22,787 bases of DNA from a virus, in IMG/VR virus record IMGVR_UViG_3300025030_002229, positions 1 through 22,787 of that record; one strand, given 5' to 3'. The notes under the pieces were generated by a model, which saw only the letters and a program-made list of their open reading frames with translations, did no database searches and was not told the DNA's origin. The translations under genes were made by a program, and so were the position numbers. The first letter of the stretch is position 1; every line of letters begins with the position of its first letter. Positions 14,192 to 20,046 of this stretch are shown here, one piece after another.

Positions 14192-14901
14192 TAAAAATTT
14201 TTAATCTTATTTAACACCGCATTTAATTCATTATATATTTCATGTTCCCAAATTACTAAACAATCATAACCATATTTTTTATAAGCATCAATTTTTTCTT
14301 GTGGATCATCATTTCTGTGCCAATAATCACCAAATAATTCAATAACTTTATGATCTAATTCATTTAAAAAATCTGGTTTCATATTACCGATTCGGTTGCT
14401 TCCGTTACCTGTAAACTTCCAATTAATAAAATCTTTTTGAAGAAAATTTAATAAATATTTTTCTATTTTATTTGGTGAATTATGATAATTTTTTGCATAA
14501 AAATAATTATTTTTAGTTTTAGACTGTTCCCTTCTTTTATTAATCATATTTAAAGCATTATTTTTATAAATTTCTTTATAAGTTTTTCCTTTTCTCGCTA
14601 AAGATTGTTTTTTATGTAGTTCATTATTATTCAAATTATTATAAATAGCAAAACAATGATGTGAACAAAAAATTCTACTTTTTCTATTTATAATAAAATC
14701 ATTTCCACAATTTGAGCATTTACTTATTTCTTTAAGTTTTGTATGACCTAAATGAGGTTTTCTAAAAATAGTTGAGCATGATTGTGAACAAAATCTGATT
14801 CTTTTAATTTTTGTATAAAAAATTTTATGACATTGAGGACAATTTTTTTCTAGTATATTTAAAGTATTGATAAATTGTCCTTTTTCATTTCTTGCTCTCA
14901 T
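14191..14901 (-). CDS. Free-standing homing endonuclease, Vsr/EDxHD type
   Basis: This 236-aa protein has two N-terminal zinc knuckles (CPQCHKIF ... FCSQSC and CSNCGNDF ... FCSHHC) and a NUMOD3-like segment (GKTYKEIYKNN, about residue 109). The C-terminal Vsr-like nuclease core is KPDF (D177), VIELFGDYWH (E188, D192, H195) and IWEHE (218-221). This arrangement matches EDxHD homing endonucleases that mobilise themselves into related phage genomes. The ATG overlaps the protease stop (ATGA). The stop falls at the joint with the relic protease end, so the gene sits exactly at a duplicated VNQMAVF site. Confidence 0.85.
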   Translation of the reverse strand: MRARNEKGQFINTLNILEKNCPQCHKIFYTKIKRIRFCSQSCSTIFRKPHLGHTKLKEISKCSNCGNDFIINRKSRIFCSHHCFAIYNNLNNNELHKKQSLARKGKTYKEIYKNNALNMINKRREQSKTKNNYFYAKNYHNSPNKIEKYLLNFLQKDFINWKFTGNGSNRIGNMKPDFLNELDHKVIELFGDYWHRNDDPQEKIDAYKKYGYDCLVIWEHEIYNELNAVLNKIKNF

Positions 14902-16523
14902 ATTTTAATCTCTTTAGGATCATATAAGATTGAAAACACAGCCATTTGATTTACTGGGACAGTGCAGAAGGTAATTTCTAGGAGATCTAACTCATCTATT
15001 TCAGTATATGGCATTCCATTTTGCATAGCCTCATGCTTTGCTTTAGAAGATCCTGCAACTGAAAAGCTTCTAATATTTCCTTTTTGTATTTCATCCCAGA
15101 TTTTGTTTGCTAACTCTAAGTCTGTTCTTAATTCACCAACAATTTTCCAACCTAAATCATCAACCTCTGTTTTATATTCTTCACCGGTTTTAGGATCTGT
15201 CCATTTTGGTAATACTCTACCTACGACGGCATCTGAATTATGATATACAATTCCTTTACCAACATAGGTATGATCTATATCAACATCTAAGTTATAAACC
15301 ATTCCAGTATACCAGACTCTTTTTATTTGTTTAATAGAAGTTCCATTTACAAGAGGAATTCTATTTTGTAATTGTTTTTGAAAATATTCTGCCCAATATT
15401 CTCTTTTATAATTAACCTTGCCATTACACACACAGCATAAAGTAATTAAATTTAAATTATCACAATTATTTTTATCATAATCAACATGATGAACATTTAA
15501 TTTATGATGTCTTTTTTCTAATTCTTGACTCTGAGTTCTACCACATAATTGACAAACATGATTATCTCTTAATCGTACAAATTCTTTTTTGTCATTAAAT
15601 TCAAATGGATATGGTAAGGCTGAAATTCCACCTTTCCACATAGAGTTTTTTTCTCCAGCATTACCACCATAATTTGGTCTTTCATGACCATAAGTTTCTT
15701 TCCAAGTTTTTCCTTTTCTTTGTTGTGAGTTATGCTTATCTGTTAAAGTATAATTTTCTCTTGGAACAGCTATTTTTAATATAATTTCTTTTGCTTTCTC
15801 TTCACCATAAATTTCTGAAAGAGTGAGGCCTCTAACCTGATTAGCCCTATTCTTAGGCCCAATATTATTATGATTATAATTTAAGCTCATGTTTTCTTTC
15901 ATTTTTGAAGCTAATACAAATCCATAAATTTCCTCTAAAGTTTTGCCTTTTGTTTTTTCTATCATTTTCTTCCCACCAATTTTTCCAGATTCTGCCATTT
16001 GTTTTGGTGGGCAATGTAATAGAATGTCTGTTTCTAAAAGGTCTTTAGATTTTACCCATCCTCGATCACGAGTTAAAACTTGATGTTCATCAGTAATAAA
16101 TATTTCCTCATCATTAGATAAAATAATTTTATTTAGATCACAATTAATAAAATAAGAAAAAACTTCATTTACTTTTCTTAAAACACCAGTATGTGAATAT
16201 ACTTTATCACCAACTTTTATTTTACTAATTGGAATATACTTATTCCCTTTCTTACAAGCTAAAATCTTAGTATCTGGATCTAAACAATGAAAAATGGTTA
16301 AAATTCTGTACTTATCCTCAGCCATAAATCTTTTTACAGCTTCCTTTAATGCAGGAATAGATATTTTCTGATTCTCTCTATCTATCATTGCTACAGAAGC
16401 GTAGCCGTAAACTATGCGTCTATTTGTTACTTGTGGAATAGAAGATAATATTTGAGAGATTTCACTATTGGAAATATTTCTTTTTTGTATTTCAGATTCT
16501 ACTTTTTCTAATAATTTATCCAT
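14898..16523 (-). CDS. Prohead maturation protease interrupted by an intein
   Basis: The 541-aa precursor should splice to a 191-aa protease (residues 1-79 plus 430-541). The exteins resemble S78/XkdF-type phage prohead serine proteases: RIVYGYASVAMIDRENQKIS, then IFH-SDAVVGRVL with the presumed catalytic His79 at the splice junction. GNIRSFSVAGS carries the likely nucleophile Ser at about 136-138 after splicing. The His-Ser spacing of about 57 is near that of T4 gp21 and HK97 proteases. It would process the scaffold and capsid encoded at 2172-4269. The start follows AGTGTTTAAAA and TATAAT with almost no leader. The C-terminus (SILYDPKEIKI) came with the homing endonuclease. Confidence 0.8.
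   Translation of the reverse strand: MDKLLEKVESEIQKRNISNSEISQILSSIPQVTNRRIVYGYASVAMIDRENQKISIPALKEAVKRFMAEDKYRILTIFHCLDPDTKILACKKGNKYIPISKIKVGDKVYSHTGVLRKVNEVFSYFINCDLNKIILSNDEEIFITDEHQVLTRDRGWVKSKDLLETDILLHCPPKQMAESGKIGGKKMIEKTKGKTLEEIYGFVLASKMKENMSLNYNHNNIGPKNRANQVRGLTLSEIYGEEKAKEIILKIAVPRENYTLTDKHNSQQRKGKTWKETYGHERPNYGGNAGEKNSMWKGGISALPYPFEFNDKKEFVRLRDNHVCQLCGRTQSQELEKRHHKLNVHHVDYDKNNCDNLNLITLCCVCNGKVNYKREYWAEYFQKQLQNRIPLVNGTSIKQIKRVWYTGMVYNLDVDIDHTYVGKGIVYHNSDAVVGRVLPKWTDPKTGEEYKTEVDDLGWKIVGELRTDLELANKIWDEIQKGNIRSFSVAGSSKAKHEAMQNGMPYTEIDELDLLEITFCTVPVNQMAVFSILYDPKEIKI
15237..16286 (-). mobile_element. Intein with HNH endonuclease and NUMOD3-like repeats
   Basis: A 350-aa intein covers precursor residues 80-429. 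It begins CLDPDTKILACKKG (Cys80, block A), has TDEH at 144-147 (block B), and ends VYNLDVDIDHTYVGKGIVYHN before Ser430 (blocks F and G, His-Asn/Ser). Between them are three NUMOD3-like repeats (GKTLEEIYG, GLTLSEIYG, GKTWKETYG). An HNH nuclease follows at about residues 322-371 (HVCQLCG ... LNVHHVDYDKNN ... LCCVCN). All splicing residues are present, so it should be active. It is inserted between the presumed catalytic His and the next residue of the host protein. Confidence 0.9.
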
Positions 16524-16549
16524 ATTTTTATTATAACTTTTTAAACACT
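16524..16549 (-). promoter_or_regulatory. Candidate late promoter of the protease unit
   Basis: On the minus strand AGTGTTTAAAA (16549-16539) is followed by AGT and TATAAT, then six bases to the ATG at 16523. The 11-mer is identical to that at 2070-2060. The position of TATAAT predicts a leaderless protease mRNA. Confidence 0.45.
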
Positions 16550-16562
16550 TAAAATTAAAAAA

Positions 16563-16579
16563 TTTTTAACTAATATAAT
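16563..16579 (+). promoter_or_regulatory. Phage promoter element, copy 6
   Basis: TTTTTAAC-TAA-TATAAT, with the -10 box at 16574-16579 and TATG at 16585-16588. Transcription should begin at about 16586, two bases before the 5' end of the tRNA-like gene. Confidence 0.75.
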
Positions 16580-16587
16580 AATTATAT

Positions 16588-16681
16588 GGAGAGATGACCG
16601 AGTGGTTAGGTGGCTACGTAGAGTAATGGGTTAAAATCTTGAAGTAGCATAACGTAAGTTCGAATCTTACTCTCTCCCCCA
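16588..16681 (+). tRNA. tRNA-like gene with 26-nt anticodon loop, anticodon unassigned
   Basis: The acceptor GGAGAGA/TCTCTCC, the D-arm ACC-GAGTGGTTA-GGT, the T-arm GTAAG-TTCGAAT-CTTAC, the five-base variable loop ATAAC and an encoded CCA after a C discriminator are all canonical. The anticodon stem GCTAC (16613-16617) pairs with GTAGC (16644-16648) but encloses 26 nt instead of 7. The first 12 loop bases, GTAGAGTAATGG, are identical to part of the tRNA-Gln gene (5731-5742, its D-arm). Either 19 nt must be removed or the gene is a damaged chimera. I cannot assign an anticodon. Removing 19 nt so as to leave GT-TTGAA would give TTG. Confidence 0.65.
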
Positions 16682-16709
16682 TTAATTCTTTTTTAAATAA
16701 GGAGGAATA

Positions 16710-16841
16710 GTGTACCTGCCTAGAGATCCAAAGGTTCCTATTTTCAATAAAAGTTGGAGTAACAGAAAACTTATTCTTATAGGCTTAGCGATTTTAATCA
16801 TATCTATTTTAAGTGCTATCCCTGCTATTATATGGGGTTAA
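16710..16841 (+). CDS. Small membrane protein, GTG start
   Basis: This 43-aa protein has a polar N-terminus (MYLPRDPKVPIFNKSWSNRK) and one hydrophobic helix (LILIGLAILIISILSAIPAI) ending IWG. AAGGAGG lies 7-8 nt before a GTG at 16710. It is on the same transcript as the upstream tRNA-like gene. The role is unknown. Confidence 0.55.
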   Translation: MYLPRDPKVPIFNKSWSNRKLILIGLAILIISILSAIPAIIWG

Positions 16842-16845
16842 AAAT

Positions 16846-17073
16846 ATGGATATTTCATTATACTGCAAAGCCCCAGTCAAGATAGGTGGAGATGATGAAG
16901 AAGGTACTCATTATTATACTTGCACAAAATGTGATGAGTCTTGTGATTTAAGCCACTTAGAAAATGAGATAATAAAATATATTGATGAGATGTACTTTAA
17001 TGAGCAACATAATTCACAGCATAATTTTTATATTCTTCATAAACATGTATGGGAAAGACTAATTGACAAGTAG
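16846..17073 (+). CDS. Small zinc-binding-like protein
   Basis: This 75-aa protein has C7, a Gly/Asp turn and YYTCTKCDESC, a likely zinc site. A helical His-rich C-terminus follows (HNSQHNFYILHKHVWERLI). The ATG at 16846 is chosen because an upstream in-frame ATG at 16813 lies inside the previous gene. It resembles small phage zinc ribbons with TCTKC. The function is unknown. Confidence 0.55.
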   Translation: MDISLYCKAPVKIGGDDEEGTHYYTCTKCDESCDLSHLENEIIKYIDEMYFNEQHNSQHNFYILHKHVWERLIDK

Positions 17074-17085
17074 CGAGGTGGACAC

Positions 17086-17144
17086 AATACTAGTGTTCTA
17101 ACAAGCAGACCAGTATGACTCAAAACTAGCTAGAGTATTTTTTA
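17086..17144 (+). terminator. Possible terminator fused to next promoter
   Basis: AATACTAGT (17086-17094) can pair with ACTAG (17125-17129) and TATT (17136-17139), leaving a 6-nt bulge. The six T residues that follow also begin promoter copy 7. The stem is imperfect, so the call is tentative. Confidence 0.3.
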
Positions 17145-17155
17145 ATTATTATAAT
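17139..17155 (+). promoter_or_regulatory. Phage promoter element, copy 7 (variant)
   Basis: TTTTTAAT-TAT-TATAAT, with C replaced by T in the upstream block and the -10 box at 17150-17155. The predicted leader is about 12 nt and carries GGAG before the radical SAM gene. Confidence 0.65.
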
Positions 17156-17173
17156 ATTTATTGTGGAGATTAT

Positions 17174-18160
17174 ATGAAGTTAGAAGATATTGGTTTTTAT
17201 ACCCTATCAGATAAAAGAGCTAAAGAAGCTAGCAAATCTTCTCCTTTGCAGAGATGTGAAATTTTAATTACAGATAGATGTAATTTTAAATGCACATATT
17301 GTCGTGGTGTGATGTCCCTGATAAAAGGAGAATCTTACCAAGAAGATATTAAAAATACTATTAATCTTTGGCTTGACGAAGGCCTTCAGAATATTAGATT
17401 TACTGGAGGAGAACCTACATTATATAACCATCAAGATTTACTTTCATTTATTAATATTTGTAAAGCTGGACAAGTTAAACATATTGCAATATCAACAAAT
17501 GGAACTGCAAGTCAATCATTTTATGAGACTTTAATTGAACATGGAGTTAATGATTTTTCTGTATCGTTAGATGGAGGTTGTTGCTCTATTGGTGATATGA
17601 TGTCTGGTGGAATAACTGGAGCTTGGAATAGAGTAGTAGATAATATTAAATTCTTAGCTTCAAAAACATATGTTAGTGTTGGTATAGTATTCACAGAACA
17701 AAATATTAATGAAACAATTGAAACTATTTTATTTGCAGACTCATTAGAAGTTAAAGACATCAGAGTCATTCCTGCTGCACAATATAGCCAAGCACTCTAT
17801 AATTTAAGCAAACTTCCTAATGAAATAATAAATAAATACCCAATACTAAAATATCGAATAAATAATTTTTCTCAAGGAATTCATGTTAGAGGGTTACAAG
17901 AGTCAGACTATTATAAATGTCCATTAGTATTAGATGATATGGCTGTAGCATTAAATTATCATTTTCCTTGTGTAATTTATATGAGAGAACAAGGAAATCC
18001 TATTGGTAAAGTAAGCAAAAATATGCGAAAAGAAAGACAAGAATGGTTTGAAAAGCATAACACTTTCTTAGACCCTATTTGCAAGAATAATTGCCTTGAT
18101 GTTTGCCGAGATTATAATAATAAATGGGGAGAATTTCATCCACAGCAAATAATTTTTTAA
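17174..18160 (+). CDS. Radical SAM protein with SPASM-like C-terminus
   Basis: This 328-aa enzyme has the iron-sulfur motif C36-x3-C40-x2-C43 (RCNFKCTYCRG) that binds the 4Fe-4S/SAM cluster. GGEP follows at 78-81 for SAM amino-group binding, and conserved strand ends include HIAISTNGT and DFSVSLDGG. C-terminal cysteines at about 249, 266, 303, 307 and 311 suggest an auxiliary cluster of the SPASM/twitch type, as in MoaA-like and peptide-modifying enzymes. It stands alone between promoter copies 7 and 8, so it is transcribed separately. No obvious precursor peptide or partner enzyme adjoins it. The substrate is unknown; protein, peptide or nucleotide modification are all possible. Confidence 0.8.
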   Translation: MKLEDIGFYTLSDKRAKEASKSSPLQRCEILITDRCNFKCTYCRGVMSLIKGESYQEDIKNTINLWLDEGLQNIRFTGGEPTLYNHQDLLSFINICKAGQVKHIAISTNGTASQSFYETLIEHGVNDFSVSLDGGCCSIGDMMSGGITGAWNRVVDNIKFLASKTYVSVGIVFTEQNINETIETILFADSLEVKDIRVIPAAQYSQALYNLSKLPNEIINKYPILKYRINNFSQGIHVRGLQESDYYKCPLVLDDMAVALNYHFPCVIYMREQGNPIGKVSKNMRKERQEWFEKHNTFLDPICKNNCLDVCRDYNNKWGEFHPQQIIF

Positions 18161-18170
18161 CTATTATAAT
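18154..18170 (+). promoter_or_regulatory. Phage promoter element, copy 8
   Basis: TTTTTAAC-TAT-TATAAT, with the -10 box at 18165-18170 and TATG at 18176-18179. It overlaps the stop of the radical SAM gene and lies 16 nt before tRNA-Leu. Although the product is a tRNA, the ATG is still at the fixed position. Confidence 0.75.
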
Positions 18171-18186
18171 ATTTATATGTCAAAAA

Positions 18187-18275
18187 GCCAGGATGGTGAA
18201 ATCGGCAGACACGACGGACTTAAAATCCGTTGACTGTAAAAAGTCTTAAGGGTTCAAGTCCCTTTCCTGGCACCA
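18187..18275 (+). tRNA. tRNA-Leu (anticodon TAA)
   Basis: This is a complete class II tRNA. The acceptor is GCCAGGA/TCCTGGC, and the anticodon stem ACGGA/TCCGT has loop CTTAAAA (TAA at 18221-18223). The variable arm is GACT/AGTC, the T-arm is AGGG-TTCAAGT-CCCT, and 3' CCA is encoded at 18273-18275. It reads UUA, a codon heavily used by this AT-rich genome. Confidence 0.95.
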
Positions 18276-18286
18276 AGATTAAGATT

Positions 18287-18541
18287 ATGAAAATAGAATG
18301 TACTAAATATCTCCCATGTCCCTTTTATAATAAAATCACCTCCTTTTTTGCAGACCTGAAAATTGAAGAAGATAAAGTTATACTTATTTGTAATTTGGTG
18401 ACTAGTGCTTGTCAAACTTGTTGTTGTCAATGTTCTCCTGAACCAATATATTCTTGTGATAAAAATAGCCGGGTAAATGATTTCTTTAGTATTGTTGGTT
18501 TAATGAAGATAAAAAAAGACTATGAAAGACACTTATTGTAA
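18287..18541 (+). CDS. Cysteine-rich paralog 3
   Basis: This 84-aa protein reads MKIECTKYLPCPFYN..., then a strand ending VILIC, then ACQTCCCQC and a later Cys, and a C-terminal amphipathic helix (FFSIVGLMKIKKDYERHLL). It is the best intact member of the family also seen at 5368, 13356, 18522 and 18998. I chose the ATG at 18287 because the longer frame would run into the tRNA. Co-transcription with tRNA-Leu is implied. Zinc binding is inferred from the cysteines; the function is unknown. Confidence 0.65.
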   Translation: MKIECTKYLPCPFYNKITSFFADLKIEEDKVILICNLVTSACQTCCCQCSPEPIYSCDKNSRVNDFFSIVGLMKIKKDYERHLL

Positions 18542-18779
18542 ATTAATGGGATGCCTTGGTAGTCATCCCCCAATAATTAGCCTCAATAATACTAAACATA
18601 TAAGTATTAAATGTACTGAAACAGTAGGGCCCAATGACTGTTGTGATTGTTGTAATATCTGCACTAAATTTAATTGTACAATCATTAATGACACAAGAAG
18701 TAAAGAAAATATTTTCTTTAATATCTGTAAGTTTCTAAAATTTGAGAAAGACTACTTAAAGAACCACAAAGATGACTAA
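18522..18779 (+). CDS. Cysteine-rich paralog 4
   Basis: This 85-aa protein reads MKDTYCKLMGC..., a strand ending ISIKC, then DCCDCCNICTKFNC and a C-terminal helix (NIFFNICKFLKFEKDYLKNH). It overlaps paralog 3 by 20 nt and ends in nearly the same helix as that protein, so the pair is probably a tandem duplication. The cysteine core differs slightly in spacing. The function is unknown. Confidence 0.65.
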   Translation: MKDTYCKLMGCLGSHPPIISLNNTKHISIKCTETVGPNDCCDCCNICTKFNCTIINDTRSKENIFFNICKFLKFEKDYLKNHKDD

Positions 18780-18975
18780 AGAAAAGATATTAACTAAATT
18801 AAAACCAAAAGAAGTAGAATCATCTTCTAGCATATATTGCCATCTTTGCCAGACTAAAGATGGGTTATTTATAACAATATTTCCTCAAAGAATTGAATAT
18901 ACTTGCATAAAATGCTTGAAGAAAGTTTATCCATCTTTGTGGGGAATTACTAATGAAAAGTATGACTTATATTGA
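18772..18975 (+). CDS. Zinc-ribbon protein
   Basis: This 67-aa protein has YCHLCQTKDG (about residues 23-32) and YTCIKCLKK (about 45-53), a regular two-knuckle zinc ribbon with intervening strands. It overlaps paralog 4 by 8 nt. The last codons (NEKYDLY) are followed by a short gap to the interrupted paralog 5. The function is unknown. Confidence 0.6.
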   Translation: MTKEKILTKLKPKEVESSSSIYCHLCQTKDGLFITIFPQRIEYTCIKCLKKVYPSLWGITNEKYDLY

Positions 18976-18997
18976 CTATCAATAAAAGAATTAGAAA

Positions 18998-19252
18998 ATG
19001 AAGACATATAAAGTTAATTGTTATGAAGTTTTTCAAAGCTATGCAACTGGACAATCTATTTTAAAAATATATAAAAATAAACAATTAAAATTAGTATGCT
19101 AAAGACAGGCTAATGAGGGCTGTATAAGTCCTGTAAGTTGTTGTTATATTTGTGGTTTAGGACAAAAGTTTTATTGTGAAGAAAGAAGAAATAATATTTT
19201 TATTCCATACATAAAACTAATTAAATATGCAAAAGACCATAATTATATGTAG
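18998..19252 (+). pseudogene. Cysteine-rich paralog 5, interrupted by in-frame TAA
   Basis: MKTYKVNCYEVFQSYATG runs to KLKLVC-like strand end QLKLVC and then TAA (19100-19102). The frame continues RQANEGCISPVSCCYICGLG and a helical end (NIFIPYIKLIKYAKD) to TAG at 19250. The strand-Cys, CC-x2-C and helix order matches the intact paralogs, so the stop interrupts one gene. It is one transition from CAA. No start codon follows the TAA promptly. As with paralog 2, mutation or read-through are both possible. Confidence 0.55.
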
Positions 19253-19355
19253 TCTCTTATTTTACAGCTCTAGATTTCAATTCTAGTGTTTCTCAGATAT
19301 GGTAGAAGATGAATCAGTAGAAGTATTTTAAGATAGACTAAGGAATCTAAATAAC

Positions 19356-19371
19356 TTTTAACTAATATAAT
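19356..19371 (+). promoter_or_regulatory. Phage promoter element, copy 9
   Basis: TTTTAAC-TAA-TATAAT, with the -10 box at 19366-19371 and TATG at 19378-19381. The start codon at 19379 coincides with the predicted transcription start. The 100 nt before it (19253-19355) contain one hairpin (CTAGA/TCTAG, 19270-19286) and no convincing gene. Confidence 0.75.
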
Positions 19372-19378
19372 ACAAAAT

Positions 19379-19591
19379 ATGAATGTAGATTGGATTCTTC
19401 ATAATAATATAAATCATATAGTATATTTCGGCGAAGGAAAATATACTGAGTTTGCTTGTGGAGAGGATACTGAAGAAGACCTTTTTCCTAGTGATCCATT
19501 TAAACTTACTTGTAAAAACTGTATGAACTGGCTTAAAGATAAAGTTGTTACAGGTCCTGAAAATATGACTTTAACTCTTCCTAACTCATAA
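19379..19591 (+). CDS. Small CxxC protein, leaderless start
   Basis: This 70-aa protein (MNVDWILHNNINHIVYFGEG...) has ACGEDTEEDL then TCKNCMNWL. This is a layout shared by many short phage zinc proteins (an H or C near an acidic turn, then TCxxC). It lacks a Shine-Dalgarno and starts at the predicted transcript end. It stands alone between promoter copies 9 and 10. The function is unknown. Confidence 0.6.
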   Translation: MNVDWILHNNINHIVYFGEGKYTEFACGEDTEEDLFPSDPFKLTCKNCMNWLKDKVVTGPENMTLTLPNS

Positions 19592-19607
19592 TAAAAATGT
19601 ATAAAAC

Positions 19608-19623
19608 TTTTAACTAATATAAT
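19608..19623 (+). promoter_or_regulatory. Phage promoter element, copy 10
   Basis: TTTTAAC-TAA-TATAAT, with the -10 box at 19618-19623 and transcription predicted from about 19630, just before the structured RNA. No TATG follows at the fixed position. Confidence 0.75.
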
Positions 19624-19629
19624 ATATTT

Positions 19630-20033
19630 AGTAGATTAATAATTGAATAGCTTGCTGGTATCTTGCTAATGACCGCCAAACCAGTTAATTAAGTAGACTG
19701 TGAAAAGCCCCGGTTATAGCCAGCAAGCCTGCCCTTTGCCGAACACGGAGAACCTGAAACAAGGATAATCCAATATATAAAAGAAAGGTAGGCAGAGGGC
19801 AGAGCCAGCCACCCTAGAAATAGGGCAGGAGTCTTCATCTAACACTTAGACGCAAGAGATGGTCGTCAAGACTGGTTGGCAGTAAGTCCTGAGCCGGTGG
19901 TGGGGTAAATCCTCAAAGCTAGCAGGCTCAGAGAAGGTAGGTGAGGGTGCTATGTGAGGTGAAAAACCCTCTGATAGTTCATGAGTCCGCTCAGATAGTG
20001 AAACAGGAACTAGCCCTCACCTGCCAGTAAAAT
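19630..20033 (+). ncRNA. Large structured RNA, class unassigned
   Basis: About 400 nt without a coding frame, distinctly GC-richer than its surroundings and dense in perfect helices. GCTTGCTGG/CCAGCAAGC is at 19650-19658 and 19720-19728. A 12-bp stem with one wobble abuts it (19729-19740/19791-19802). CCCTA-GAAA-TAGGG, a GNRA-loop hairpin, is at 19812-19825. AGTCTT/AAGACT stacks on GACG/CGTC (19830-19873). CTGAGCC/GGCTCAG is at 19889-19931. A closing stem, GGTAGGTGAGGG/CCCTCACCTGCC (19936-19947/20014-20025), encloses three further hairpins. Transcription is expected from promoter copy 10. It could be a free ncRNA or the leader of the gene at 20047. Large phage RNAs such as GOLLD and ROOL are comparable in setting, but no match is claimed. 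Confidence 0.75.
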
Positions 20034-20046
20034 AAAGGAGGCCCAT

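Noticed and set aside
14008-14214. Plus-strand 68-codon frame across the relic protease end
   Set aside because: The minus-strand reading explains the same bases with homology (VNQMAVF) and overlapping gene starts.
14962-15243. Plus-strand frame opposite the protease C-extein
   Set aside because: It is antisense to the conserved serine-protease motifs and has no initiation signal.
19250-19340. A tRNA with anticodon TCA (stem CTAGA/TCTAG, loop TTTCAAT at 19275-19281) and end pairing TAGTCT/AGACTA
   Set aside because: No D-arm of normal size and no T-arm with TTCRA loop can be formed, and the distances do not fit a cloverleaf.
19968-20012. Hammerhead-like ribozyme core (ATGAGTCC ... GTGAAAC) inside the structured RNA
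   Set aside because: The stem II partner of GTCC is missing and the CUGAUGA core is not reproduced. The bases are better explained by the TGAG-TCCG-CTCA hairpin.
19630-20033. Group I or II intron, RNase P RNA, tmRNA or retron msr-msd
   Set aside because: No conserved core motifs (P/Q/R/S, domain V, GAGGAAAGUCC, tRNA-like ends) and no reverse transcriptase or interrupted gene are visible.
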